A stretch of DNA of 64,000 nucleotides from Fibrobacter succinogenes (GTDB lineage Bacteria > Fibrobacterota > Fibrobacteria > Fibrobacterales > Fibrobacteraceae), in assembly GCA_902800815.1 (NCBI GenBank), contig CADCGB010000019.1, forward strand, positions 22,733-86,732. The letters are read 5' to 3'. Each line of letters starts with the position of its first letter. Position 1 is the stretch's first letter. Both the position numbers and the translations under genes were made by a program. The notes under the pieces are model-generated. The model saw only the letters and a program-made list of their open reading frames with translations, ran no database searches and was not told the DNA's origin. Of the stretch, positions 1 to 8,656 are shown in pieces.

Positions 1-1
1 C

Positions 2-2263
2 CCGTACAAGACTATCAAACTGGAAGTCCCTGCAAGCCAGAAGATGCCCGATGGCGAAACCTGCACCTATGTCCCGAACGACATGAGTACCGCCGACCTC
101 GATGGCGACGGCGAATACGAACTTATCTTGAAGTGGGACCCGAGCAATGCCCACGATAACTCCCAGACGGGCTATACGGGCACGGTGTTTATCGATGCCT
201 ACAAGCTCGACGGCACGCGCCTTTGGCGTATCGACCTCGGCAAGAACATCCGCGCGGGGGCTCACTACACGCAGTTCCAGGTGTTTGACTACGATGGCGA
301 CGGCAAGGCCGAGATGATTGTGAAGACTGCTGACGGTACCATTGACGGTACGGGCAAGGCGATTGGCGACAAGTCGAAGGATTACCGCAGCTCTGCGGGA
401 ACTATCCTCGATGGTCCCGAATACTTGACGGTGTTCCGTGGTGTTGACGGCGCAGCGATTTCGACTGTTACGTACGAACCGAGCCGCAATATCTTGAGCC
501 ATTCTTCGCCCCAGGCTAAGGGCAAGTGGGGCGACAACTACGGCAACCGCTGCGAACGCTACCTGGCGGCAACGGGCTACCTGGATGGCGTGCATCCGAG
601 CGCTATTTTCGTTCGCGGCTATTATAGCTCTGCCTACGTGGCTGCCTACGATTTCGATGGAAAGGACTTGAAGCTGCGTTGGCTTCACAAGTCCGAAGAC
701 CCGGACAAGGGACTTTATGGCGAAGGAAACCACAGCCTCCAGGCGGCAGATCTTGACGGTGACGGCTACGATGAAGTGTTCTTCGGTGCTGCGGCCTTGA
801 ATCACGACGGTACCTTGCGCTACCGCACGGGACTTGGCCATGGCGATGCCCACCACATCGGTGATTTGGATCCGGATCTTCCGGGGCTTGAATCCTGGGA
901 TGTGCACGAACACAAGAATGCCCAGTACACTGAAGAAATGCGTGCCAACGATGGCAAGATTATTTGGGGCACTCCGCAGCCTTCTGCCGAAGGTGTTGAT
1001 AATGGCCGCGGTATGGCGGCGGACGTTGATTCTGAATATCGTGGCTATGAAATGTGGTCTGCGAAGGGCGGTGGAATGAAAACCGCCAAGGGTAAGCTCA
1101 TTGGTACGCCTGCCGTGTCTCAGAATTTCCGTATTTATTTTGACGGTGATGAATACGATGAGCTTTTGGATGGCGCTTATGTGACCAAGTTCAATTCATC
1201 TTCGAAAAAGTCCGAGGTCTATTTCGACGGGCCTGCCGCTCTCGGTGCTACGGGTTGCAATGGCACCAAGAATACGCCGAGCCTCGTGGCAGATCTCTTC
1301 GGCGACTGGCGCGAAGAACTGGTGGTGCGTAGCGAAAAGGACCCGACCACGATATACATTGTCTCGACTCCGGTAGAAAGCAAGCTCCGCGTGTATACGC
1401 TGATGCACGATGCCACCTACCGCACGGCGGTTGCGTCTCAAAATACGGCCTATAACCAGCCGTCGCACCTGGGCTACTACTTGCCCGACATGGTAAAGTC
1501 GCTCAAGCAGCCGAGCATCTTCGTGGTGGGCGAGGACCCGGCACCTGCCGACACGACTCCGGTGGTGAACAACGGAAAGTCCGAACTGGATGCCTCTACC
1601 CCGAAGGATGGTAAGGGCTGGACCGAAACGACAAACGAGGGCTTCCTCAAGAACGGCTACTATAACTTTGACAATGCGCTTTCGAGCTACGGTACCTGGG
1701 AAATCTTCTCGAAGACCGAGGCGAAGACTACGCTTACGGTGCGCTTCACGAACGGTGGGAGTACCTCGCGCAATATGGCGGTTACCGTGAACGGTGCTTC
1801 TGCCGGCACGATTAGCTTCCCCTCGACAGATGCCTCCTGGACGACGTATTCCGAGGCGAAGATTGACGTGAAGATTGCCGCTGGCGTGAACACGATTACG
1901 TTTACCTCGACGACGAGTGATGGCGGCCCGAACTTTGACATGTTCACCTTCGGTATCAACGGCGTGGAGCTTTACGACGGTACGCAGAATCTCGATGATT
2001 CTACGACGACCGCATCGGTCGTCCCGTTCAAGGGCGAGGTTTCCTTCAACCCCTCGACGGGCGTGCTCTTTACCCCGAAGGCTGGCTTTGCCGAAGTCTA
2101 CCTGTACGACATGTCGGGCAACATGCGCCTGGCCGTGACGACTAGTGTTTCCGCTGGCGCGAACGGTGTTTCGCTGAATAGTGAACTGCTCCCGAAGGGC
2201 ATGTATGTGGTGAAGGTGAAGCTCGACGGCAAGCTTGTCGCCGCAACGAGGATGGTGAAGTAA
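2..2263 (+). CDS. Rhamnogalacturonan lyase, PL11 family, 5' truncated by window edge
   Basis: This enzyme would cleave the rhamnogalacturonan I backbone of pectin by beta-elimination, outside the cell. The reading frame is open back to base 2, so the true start and signal peptide lie upstream. The visible 753 residues begin inside the PL11 catalytic domain (about 1-510), which has repeated DxDGDG calcium-type loops (DLDGDGEYEL, DYDGDGKAEM, DLDGDGYDEV) and the family stretch LWRIDLGKNIRAGAHYTQF. A jelly-roll, CBM35-like module follows (about 525-655), then a short C-terminal domain (about 670-753) of the sorting type found on exported Fibrobacter enzymes, ending in a basic MVK. The stop codon overlaps the next ATG (TAATG), so it is coupled to the CE12 gene. 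Family assignment is secure; fine specificity is inferred. Confidence 0.93.
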   Translation, partial: PYKTIKLEVPASQKMPDGETCTYVPNDMSTADLDGDGEYELILKWDPSNAHDNSQTGYTGTVFIDAYKLDGTRLWRIDLGKNIRAGAHYTQFQVFDYDGDGKAEMIVKTADGTIDGTGKAIGDKSKDYRSSAGTILDGPEYLTVFRGVDGAAISTVTYEPSRNILSHSSPQAKGKWGDNYGNRCERYLAATGYLDGVHPSAIFVRGYYSSAYVAAYDFDGKDLKLRWLHKSEDPDKGLYGEGNHSLQAADLDGDGYDEVFFGAAALNHDGTLRYRTGLGHGDAHHIGDLDPDLPGLESWDVHEHKNAQYTEEMRANDGKIIWGTPQPSAEGVDNGRGMAADVDSEYRGYEMWSAKGGGMKTAKGKLIGTPAVSQNFRIYFDGDEYDELLDGAYVTKFNSSSKKSEVYFDGPAALGATGCNGTKNTPSLVADLFGDWREELVVRSEKDPTTIYIVSTPVESKLRVYTLMHDATYRTAVASQNTAYNQPSHLGYYLPDMVKSLKQPSIFVVGEDPAPADTTPVVNNGKSELDASTPKDGKGWTETTNEGFLKNGYYNFDNALSSYGTWEIFSKTEAKTTLTVRFTNGGSTSRNMAVTVNGASAGTISFPSTDASWTTYSEAKIDVKIAAGVNTITFTSTTSDGGPNFDMFTFGINGVELYDGTQNLDDSTTTASVVPFKGEVSFNPSTGVLFTPKAGFAEVYLYDMSGNMRLAVTTSVSAGANGVSLNSELLPKGMYVVKVKLDGKLVAATRMVK

Positions 2264-4143
2264 TGGGTGCTTTCTCCAAAATCTGGCAATCTGCCGTAAT
2301 CGCATCGATGGTCGTCGCTCCGCTCACATGGTCGGCAGTGACTATCTACATGTGTGGTGACTCCACCATGCAGGACTGGGCCGAGGGTTACTACCCCAAG
2401 CAGGGGCAGGGCCAGGATTTCCATTTTTGGTTCGACCCGACCAAGGCGGCGGTGGTGAACCGTGGCCAGGGCGGCATGTCGCTCGGTGGCGGTGGTAAGG
2501 CCAAGGATGGCAGCACCGCTGTCGGCTATTACGACATGTTCTTCAAGAAAGGTTGCTCCAATGGCAACTGCATCGCTGAAAAACTCAAGGCGGGCGACTA
2601 CGTCGTGATCCAGTTCGGTATTAACGACGTGAACTACAGTACCGAAGATTTCTTCGCTTCCAACATGAAGAAGATGGTGAGCGATGTCCGCGCGAAGGGC
2701 GCTTACCCGATTATCATGAGCCCGATTCGCCGCCTGTATTACGATTCCCCGACGCAGATTCATAACAGCTACCGCGGTTATCCGGCGCTCAACAAGAGCC
2801 TCGCCGAAGAACTCAACGTGCCGTTTATCGACATGAGCGAGATGGTCGCGAACTACATGATTTCGGTGGGCGAGCAGTATGCGGCTCAGTTCATCTTCAA
2901 CTATGCGACCAAGGCAGAATACAGCAATCTTGGCAGTGACCAGACGGACCAGGTGCACTTGCAGATGAACGGTGCGAACGCTTTCGGTCGAATCATTACC
3001 GAGCAGATGCGCGCCCACAGTGACCCGATTGTGAAAAAGCTCGGCGACTACATGGCGCCCATGTACCAGGTGGATGTCAAGGTGAGCCCCGAAGGTGCTG
3101 CTGAAGCGACTTCGATTAACGCCTATTACCCGCAGGGAATGACCGTCATGCTCAAGACTATCCCGAAATCCGGCAAGAAATTCCTCGGCTGGTATGACGG
3201 GAACGGCAACAAGGTGGGTGCCCCGAGCCGTTCGAACGTGAAGTCTCCTTACATTCATACGTTCGTGATGGGTAGTGCCTCGACGCAGTTTACGGCGGTT
3301 TACGAGGGCGGAACGGCGCAGAAATATACCGGCGATGGTGCTGCGTTAACCGCATTCCCGACCACGACCCCGAAGAGCCTTGACGATGTGACCTTTGTTC
3401 CGTTTACCCCGATTGAAGGCAGCACGCAGGATACGGTGAAAATTGACAAGGGTATCAAGAAATTCTTTGATGCAAGCACTCCGGATACGGCTGGAATCGG
3501 CTGGACTCAGAACGAATGGACTGGCTTTACGGGCGAAGGCTATTACAATTTGGATAATACGAATGCCTCGTTTGCCGCATATAAGGTCAAGTTCCCAGGC
3601 GCAGGCTATGTGACGCTTGCGGTGCGCTATGCAAACGGCGGATCGTCGGATCGTATGTTCAATGCTTATTTGGACCATGATTACCTTGTGAGTGCGCCGC
3701 CGACGGGTGGTTGGGACAAGTGGGATACCGCCTACGTGGTGATGGATGCTCCGCAAGGTGAAGCCGAACTCAAGATTATGTCGCTTACAAGCGATGGCGC
3801 TCCGAATCTAGATGCCTTCGGTTTCAGTATCGACGGCGTTTGCCGCGTAAGCGAAGGCTGCCCCGAAGTTCAGGATTCAACTAAGGATACGACTGATACG
3901 TCGACGACGGTTCTGCGCGGCGTGGCCGCAAATGCGGGAGTACAACTCCGTGGCGATATGCTCTCGCTTTCGGGAAATTCCGACGTGAGCGTGTTCGACA
4001 TGCGCGGCCGCCTGGTGGTGCGCAAGGTTGCTACTGCGGGCGAGGTGAATCTCTCGTCGCTCGTGCGTGCGAACGGCCTGTACCGCGTTGTGATCCGTGA
4101 TGGTGGTTCCAAGTTTATCGCTACATGGGCGAAGGTGAGGTAG
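2263..4143 (+). CDS. CE12-type rhamnogalacturonan acetylesterase with CBM35-like module
   Basis: A secreted SGNH hydrolase expected to remove acetyl groups from rhamnogalacturonan so that the lyase can act. After a signal peptide (about 1-25) the SGNH blocks are clear: GDST at 32-35 (Ser34 nucleophile), GIND at 119-122, and D-Q-V-H at 229-232 (catalytic Asp and His). A beta-rich repeat domain like those in bacterial surface proteins spans about 268-350, a CBM35-like module about 400-535, and a C-terminal sorting-type domain about 560-626. The ATG overlaps the stop of the PL11 gene by one base. The CBM35-like module closely resembles the ones in the genes on either side. CE12 assignment is strong; substrate rests on family and context. 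Confidence 0.9.
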   Translation: MGAFSKIWQSAVIASMVVAPLTWSAVTIYMCGDSTMQDWAEGYYPKQGQGQDFHFWFDPTKAAVVNRGQGGMSLGGGGKAKDGSTAVGYYDMFFKKGCSNGNCIAEKLKAGDYVVIQFGINDVNYSTEDFFASNMKKMVSDVRAKGAYPIIMSPIRRLYYDSPTQIHNSYRGYPALNKSLAEELNVPFIDMSEMVANYMISVGEQYAAQFIFNYATKAEYSNLGSDQTDQVHLQMNGANAFGRIITEQMRAHSDPIVKKLGDYMAPMYQVDVKVSPEGAAEATSINAYYPQGMTVMLKTIPKSGKKFLGWYDGNGNKVGAPSRSNVKSPYIHTFVMGSASTQFTAVYEGGTAQKYTGDGAALTAFPTTTPKSLDDVTFVPFTPIEGSTQDTVKIDKGIKKFFDASTPDTAGIGWTQNEWTGFTGEGYYNLDNTNASFAAYKVKFPGAGYVTLAVRYANGGSSDRMFNAYLDHDYLVSAPPTGGWDKWDTAYVVMDAPQGEAELKIMSLTSDGAPNLDAFGFSIDGVCRVSEGCPEVQDSTKDTTDTSTTVLRGVAANAGVQLRGDMLSLSGNSDVSVFDMRGRLVVRKVATAGEVNLSSLVRANGLYRVVIRDGGSKFIATWAKVR

Positions 4144-4145
4144 GG

Positions 4146-5909
4146 ATGCGTAGCGCCATTAAATTCCTTCTCATTGCCGCCGTGTTCGCGGGTATCGCCG
4201 TGAGCGATTCCACGAGCTTCACCATCCATGTGGTGGGCGATTCCACCGTCTGTACCTATAAGGATAACGCTTACCCGCAAACGGGCTGGGGCCAGGTCAT
4301 TGGGTATTTCTTCGATGGGGCACGCGTCAAGGTTAACAATGCGGCTATCGGCGGGCGCAGTTCCCGCACGTTTATCGAGGAAGGCCGCCTGGACGATGTG
4401 ATGAAGGGTGCCCAGAGTGGCGATTACCTTTTCGTGCAGTTCGGGCACAACGACCGCGACTACAGCAAGGAAGCCCGCTATGTGCCGCCTGACCAGTTCC
4501 CGGGTTATATCCAGAAGTATGTGGATGCGGGCAAGGCGAAGGGCGTGAATGTCATTCTGATTTCGCCGATGAACCTGAACGGTAGCCGCAACGTGTTCTC
4601 TACGGGCGACAAGAACTATGATGCCCGCGGCATGATGCAGACGGTCGCGAAGAACAACAAGATTCCGTTTGTCGACCTGAACATGAAATCGTACAACACG
4701 TACAATACTACGTACAAGAACATGCCGGATTATGTGACGCGTTACTTGTACAAGAAGTTGGAGAAGGGCGAATACCCGAATTACCCCGACGGCGTGAACG
4801 ACGGCACTACGCACTTCCAGGAAATGGGCTCGATGGGCCATGCGCAGATGATTTGCGAAGAACTTGAAGAAAATCTCAAGAGCAACACGAACCTTTCTGC
4901 CGAGGCGAAGGCGGCGCTCACCACGCTGGTCTCTACCATCAAGCCGCGCTACACCATCAAGGTGCAGACGAACCTTTCGAACTATAACGGCCTCATTACG
5001 CAGACGCAGTATTTCCCGGCGGGTTCGCCCATGACGCTCCGCGTGACTCCGAACGGCCAGACCTTCGAGAAGTGGGTGGACGACGACTGCAACGAACTTT
5101 CGAAGAACATGATTTATTACGGCTTTAAGACCAAGGCCCGCAACATCACCTATACGGCTATGTTCAAGGGTGGTTCCGAATGCAAGAAGATTGCGCATGA
5201 TTCCGAAGACGAGGGCGGTGATGGCCCGACGTCTTCAAGTTCCGAAGAACCGGAATCTTCGACCTCAATCGATACGGCACTTTGCTTTACGGGCGTGGCT
5301 GATACTATCTGGCGTTCCCCGATAGATATGGCGAGTCCCGAGGTGGGTGATGGCACGACGGATTCAAACCATGAAGGCTTTACGGGTCAGGGATTCTTCA
5401 ATCTTGAAAACAGCGCCTACAGTACGGCTACGTATAAAGTAACTTCCGATCAGTCGGCGTCAAACGCTCGTGTGATGGTGCGCTATGCCTTTGCCGGCAC
5501 TACCAATCGCGACATGAAGATTACGGTCGACAACGGCACCTACGATGTCGCCTTCCCGCCGACAGGCGCCTGGGATAAGTGGGATACGGTCTACATTGAA
5601 GACGTGTGGGTGGATGCGCTTGATTTCAAGGTAAAACTCGCCTCAACTACGTCGGATGGTGGCCCGAATGTCGACATGATTGCTTTCGATATCAAGGGCG
5701 TGTACCGCACCGGATGCCAGCCTGCGAAGGTGAAGAATGATGTGGGAAATGATGTGGAATCTTCTTCGAGTGGCACGGATGCGATTGTGAAACGCCCGAC
5801 GGATGTTCCTGCGGTTCGCGACGGTCGCCGCTTCAACGCTCTCGGACGCATAGTTCCCGGCGAGAAATCGCATTCCAGGCTCCCGAAGGGCCATTATTTC
5901 AATCGATGA
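4146..5909 (+). CDS. Second CE12-type acetylesterase with Ser-rich linker and CBM35-like module
   Basis: A paralogous secreted SGNH esterase of 587 residues. I start it at 4146, two bases after the previous stop with a GGTGAGG site upstream, rather than at an in-frame ATG 21 bases earlier inside the previous gene. A signal peptide covers about 1-20. Motifs are GDST at 31-34 (Ser33), GHND at 100-103, and an Asp-to-His block at 219-223 (DGTTH). A beta-repeat domain (about 275-340), a Ser/Glu-rich linker (TSSSSEEPESSTS) and a CBM35-like module (about 380-525) follow. Unlike its two upstream neighbours it lacks a full C-terminal sorting-type domain: about 60 residues remain, ending GHYFNR. It may be exported differently or have lost the tail. 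A terminator-like hairpin follows. Confidence 0.9.
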   Translation: MRSAIKFLLIAAVFAGIAVSDSTSFTIHVVGDSTVCTYKDNAYPQTGWGQVIGYFFDGARVKVNNAAIGGRSSRTFIEEGRLDDVMKGAQSGDYLFVQFGHNDRDYSKEARYVPPDQFPGYIQKYVDAGKAKGVNVILISPMNLNGSRNVFSTGDKNYDARGMMQTVAKNNKIPFVDLNMKSYNTYNTTYKNMPDYVTRYLYKKLEKGEYPNYPDGVNDGTTHFQEMGSMGHAQMICEELEENLKSNTNLSAEAKAALTTLVSTIKPRYTIKVQTNLSNYNGLITQTQYFPAGSPMTLRVTPNGQTFEKWVDDDCNELSKNMIYYGFKTKARNITYTAMFKGGSECKKIAHDSEDEGGDGPTSSSSEEPESSTSIDTALCFTGVADTIWRSPIDMASPEVGDGTTDSNHEGFTGQGFFNLENSAYSTATYKVTSDQSASNARVMVRYAFAGTTNRDMKITVDNGTYDVAFPPTGAWDKWDTVYIEDVWVDALDFKVKLASTTSDGGPNVDMIAFDIKGVYRTGCQPAKVKNDVGNDVESSSSGTDAIVKRPTDVPAVRDGRRFNALGRIVPGEKSHSRLPKGHYFNR

Positions 5910-5915
5910 TTTTGG

Positions 5916-5953
5916 GTGAGCCGGTGCAATCTTTGCGCCTGCTCACACTTTTA
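5916..5953 (+). terminator. Rho-independent terminator after the PL11-CE12-CE12 operon
   Basis: GTGAGC...GCTCAC outer stem with an inner GGTGC/GCGCC arm, followed by a T-rich run. It lies seven bases after the stop of the second CE12 gene, closing the three-gene pectin operon. Confidence 0.65.
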
Positions 5954-5996
5954 TTGATTGTTGACTTTTTTATGCTGTGAAGTGTGGACTTTTTGT

Positions 5997-6002
5997 TATA
6001 TT
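5997..6002 (+). promoter_or_regulatory. TATATT -10 box 9 nt before the start of the TIGR02147 gene
   Basis: The hexamer TATATT sits nine bases before the ATG at 6012. If it is a -10 element, transcription starts at or within a few bases of the start codon. An AGGGTGA that could act as a ribosome site lies in the gap, so this case is less clean than others in the window. Confidence 0.45.
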
Positions 6003-6011
6003 TAGGGTGAA

Positions 6012-6929
6012 ATGATTAATCTTTTTGAATACTTGAACTACCGCGAATTTTTGCGAGACGCTTACGAGGAACGCCATGCAGGTGACTGGCGCTTTAGCCA
6101 CCGCTATATTGCGGAGCGTGCCGGTTTCGATGCGTCGATGTTCAACAAGATTTTGCAGGGCAAGCGCAACCTGACTGCCCGGCTTGTTTCTGTTTTTGCC
6201 GATATTTTCTGTAACGACGAACGCGAAAAGGCCTATTTTGCCAACATGGTCGCCTTCAACCAGGCGAAGACCCACACCGAAAGCAGGCAGTATCTTGAAA
6301 AGCTTGTCGCCACGAAGGAATGCAAGGTCGAGAACGTGGCGAAAGACCAGTTCGAATACTTCGACAACTGGTACCATGCGGTTATCCGCGAACTGGTGAC
6401 GTTCTACCCGTACGTGGGTGACGATGCCGCCCTTGGGCTCATGGTGCGTCCGCCGATTACGGGTTCGCAGGTGCGTTCCTCCATTGCGCTTCTCGAACGC
6501 CTCTCGATGATCAAGAAGAATCCCGAGACGGGCTTTTACGAGCAGACGCAGGGCCTGATTTCGAGCGGTTCAGAATCGTACAGCACGGCGGTGAATTCGT
6601 ATATCCAGCAGAACCTGAACGTGGCACAAGATGCGATGGACCGCTTTGATCGCGGTGAACGCAACCTTTCGACGCTCGCCTTTGCGTGCAACGAGGATAC
6701 CTACAAGGAACTGGTCGAGATGGTTCGCCGCTTCCGCAGGGAAATCCTTGCGAAGGTTTCGCAGTGCGAGAAGCCCAATCGCGTATTCCAGTTGGGGATG
6801 CAGCTGTTCCCGCTGTCGGACCCGTATCCGCCGCCGCAGCGCCGAGGGCGCAAGCGCCGCATACGCGGGCTCGAGATGAACGAGGGTGTGGAACCTTCTG
6901 CGGAAAAATCTGGGGAGGGTGAACAATGA
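6012..6929 (+). CDS. TIGR02147 family putative transcriptional regulator
   Basis: A 305-residue protein of the TIGR02147 family (DUF4423-type core), a paralogous family typical of Fibrobacter and thought to be regulatory. The N-terminal signature is plain (FEYLNYREFLRDAYEER, then a helix-turn-helix-like AGFDASMFNKILQGKRNLT at about 35-55). A winged-helix-like stretch lies near 155-190 (ALLERLSMIKKNPETGFY). The C-terminus is rich in Arg and Lys. It overlaps the following PL1-like lipoprotein gene by four bases (ATGA), so the two are co-translated. That suggests it controls, or responds with, the pectin locus. DNA binding and ligand are inferred, not visible. Confidence 0.85.
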   Translation: MINLFEYLNYREFLRDAYEERHAGDWRFSHRYIAERAGFDASMFNKILQGKRNLTARLVSVFADIFCNDEREKAYFANMVAFNQAKTHTESRQYLEKLVATKECKVENVAKDQFEYFDNWYHAVIRELVTFYPYVGDDAALGLMVRPPITGSQVRSSIALLERLSMIKKNPETGFYEQTQGLISSGSESYSTAVNSYIQQNLNVAQDAMDRFDRGERNLSTLAFACNEDTYKELVEMVRRFRREILAKVSQCEKPNRVFQLGMQLFPLSDPYPPPQRRGRKRRIRGLEMNEGVEPSAEKSGEGEQ

Positions 6930-8614
6930 GTAAGGTGTGTGGAATGAAATGGAGCATGCCAGTTGCGGCGGCTGCGCTGCTCGCCTTTACGGCGTGCAGC
7001 AACGACGGCAAGGTTGCCGGCGGTACCGAGGCGGAATCGACTATCGCACTGCAGGTGCAACTTGCCGACGGTTCGCCTGCGGGCCATTCGCGTGTGCGTA
7101 TGCTCCCGAACGATTTCTTGAGCGATGGTGCGTCTGGTGCGGCATGGACGGAATCGGACGAAGCCGGTTTCGTGGAAATTGTGGCCGAACCGGGGAAGTA
7201 CGCGCTGGAAGTCCGCAACGTGCGCGATTCCAGGGCCTCGGGTGCGGTACTGAACCTCACGCTCGATACGAACGTGGCAAGGTCGGAAACCGTCAAGCTG
7301 GGTGAGCTTTCTACAATCGAGGGGTTCGTTTTCCTCGGGGAAGAATCTCCCGTGATTCGCGTGATGGGGCTTGACCGCTACGTGGTTCCCGATAGTACGG
7401 GGCATTTCGTTATCGACTCGCTCCCGGTGGGTGCTTTCGATGTGCATGTGACCGATGCTGCCGAAAAGAATTCTGCGACGCTCAGTTTTGTACCGGGCGA
7501 TACTTTGTATGTAGATTGCTCCGACCCGGAATCCGAAATCAAGGTGTTCAAGAATCGTGAACCGGTGGCGAGCAAGTATCCCGAGAAGGACTGGAGCGAA
7601 CACGATGCGCTGCTAGCCCAGATGGAGGGCTATGCTGTCGGTACTCTGGGTGCTGCGGGTGTTACCGATACCCTGGGCAACATCTCTAGGGCGGAAGGCG
7701 AAATCTGCATCGTCACCACGACGGAAGACTACCTGATTGTCGAGGACACGACGGAGGTGGATTCTGCGGGCAATGCGAAAACTTCGGCCGTAATCGCTCC
7801 GGGTTCTCTCCGTGACTGCGCCTATCGCGAAGGCCCCACGTGGATTCTTTTTGAGAAGAGCGGTACGTATAACTTGCAGTCTCCGCTCCGCCTCAAGAAC
7901 GACAAGACCTTTGATGGCCGCGGGCGCGATGTGCGCTTTGCTGGCATGGGAATCCTTACCGAAACATCGAGCAACCTGATTTTTGAAAACATCACGTTTA
8001 CGGCTCCCGCGATAACCGTGCTCGATACCAGCTCGCGCAGGGCGCTCTCGATTCACAACCGCTCGCATCACGTGTGGGTGGACCACTGCACCTTCGAGGA
8101 ATACCCGCTGGTGGAACTCGACGTGAAGCGCGGCTCGCACAACGTTACCATATCCTGGTCGCGCTTCGAAAATGCGCAGACGGGAGTGCTCTTCGGGCTT
8201 TCGGGCGATATCATCAAGGATACCGCGCAGAGCCTGACGGTGCATCACAGTTACTTTGCGGGCCTGAGCAGAGATGGCGTTCTCTCGCATGGCGGTGTGC
8301 TCCATGCCTACAGCAACTTCTTCGATGGTGTCGAGTTGTCTGGTGTGGTCTGTTCTGATTCTGCACGCTGCCTTGTCGAATCCAACGTTTTCAATAACGA
8401 GATGGCCGTGACGCTTTACCGCTGGTATAACGAGGACGGCTCTCCGGTAGATTCGACGGTCGGCTTTGTCGCGATGAAGGATAACCTGTTCACGGCGGGT
8501 GGTGAATCCGTTGATGGCGATGCCCTCGGCTACAAGCCTGATTATGAATATCGTGCCGATATTGCCGATGCGGACAACGCCTGGCTTATAAAGAAGGATA
8601 GCGGAGCCCGGTAA
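6926..8614 (+). CDS. PL1-like parallel beta-helix lipoprotein (degenerate pectate lyase)
   Basis: A 562-residue lipoprotein: signal peptide with lipobox ending ..FTAC near residue 24, a carboxypeptidase-regulatory-like beta domain (about 35-150), then a pectate-lyase PL1 beta-helix (about 270-550). PL1 landmarks are present: FDGRGRDVRF, HHVWVDHCTF near 380, VTISWSRF near 408 and LTVHHSYF near 440. The catalytic RxPxxR motif is replaced by RDGVLSHGG near 449-457, losing the Pro and second Arg, and the usual catalytic Lys region reads AQTGVLFG. It may therefore bind pectin without cleaving it. It starts inside the stop codon of the regulator gene, with a strong GGGGAGGGTG site. Fold is confident; activity is doubtful. 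Confidence 0.82.
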   Translation: MSKVCGMKWSMPVAAAALLAFTACSNDGKVAGGTEAESTIALQVQLADGSPAGHSRVRMLPNDFLSDGASGAAWTESDEAGFVEIVAEPGKYALEVRNVRDSRASGAVLNLTLDTNVARSETVKLGELSTIEGFVFLGEESPVIRVMGLDRYVVPDSTGHFVIDSLPVGAFDVHVTDAAEKNSATLSFVPGDTLYVDCSDPESEIKVFKNREPVASKYPEKDWSEHDALLAQMEGYAVGTLGAAGVTDTLGNISRAEGEICIVTTTEDYLIVEDTTEVDSAGNAKTSAVIAPGSLRDCAYREGPTWILFEKSGTYNLQSPLRLKNDKTFDGRGRDVRFAGMGILTETSSNLIFENITFTAPAITVLDTSSRRALSIHNRSHHVWVDHCTFEEYPLVELDVKRGSHNVTISWSRFENAQTGVLFGLSGDIIKDTAQSLTVHHSYFAGLSRDGVLSHGGVLHAYSNFFDGVELSGVVCSDSARCLVESNVFNNEMAVTLYRWYNEDGSPVDSTVGFVAMKDNLFTAGGESVDGDALGYKPDYEYRADIADADNAWLIKKDSGAR

Positions 8615-8626
8615 TTTTCTATTATT

Positions 8627-8646
8627 GCGTCTAGAACGCTTTAGGA
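8627..8646 (+). repeat. Intergenic motif GCGTCTAGAACnnnTTAGGA, copy 1
   Basis: Lies between the PL1-like gene and the esterase gene and runs into the esterase ribosome site (TTAGGAAGGA). It matches 17 of 20 bases of a second copy at 17899-17918. Function unknown. Confidence 0.4.
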
Positions 8647-8656
8647 AGGAATTACC

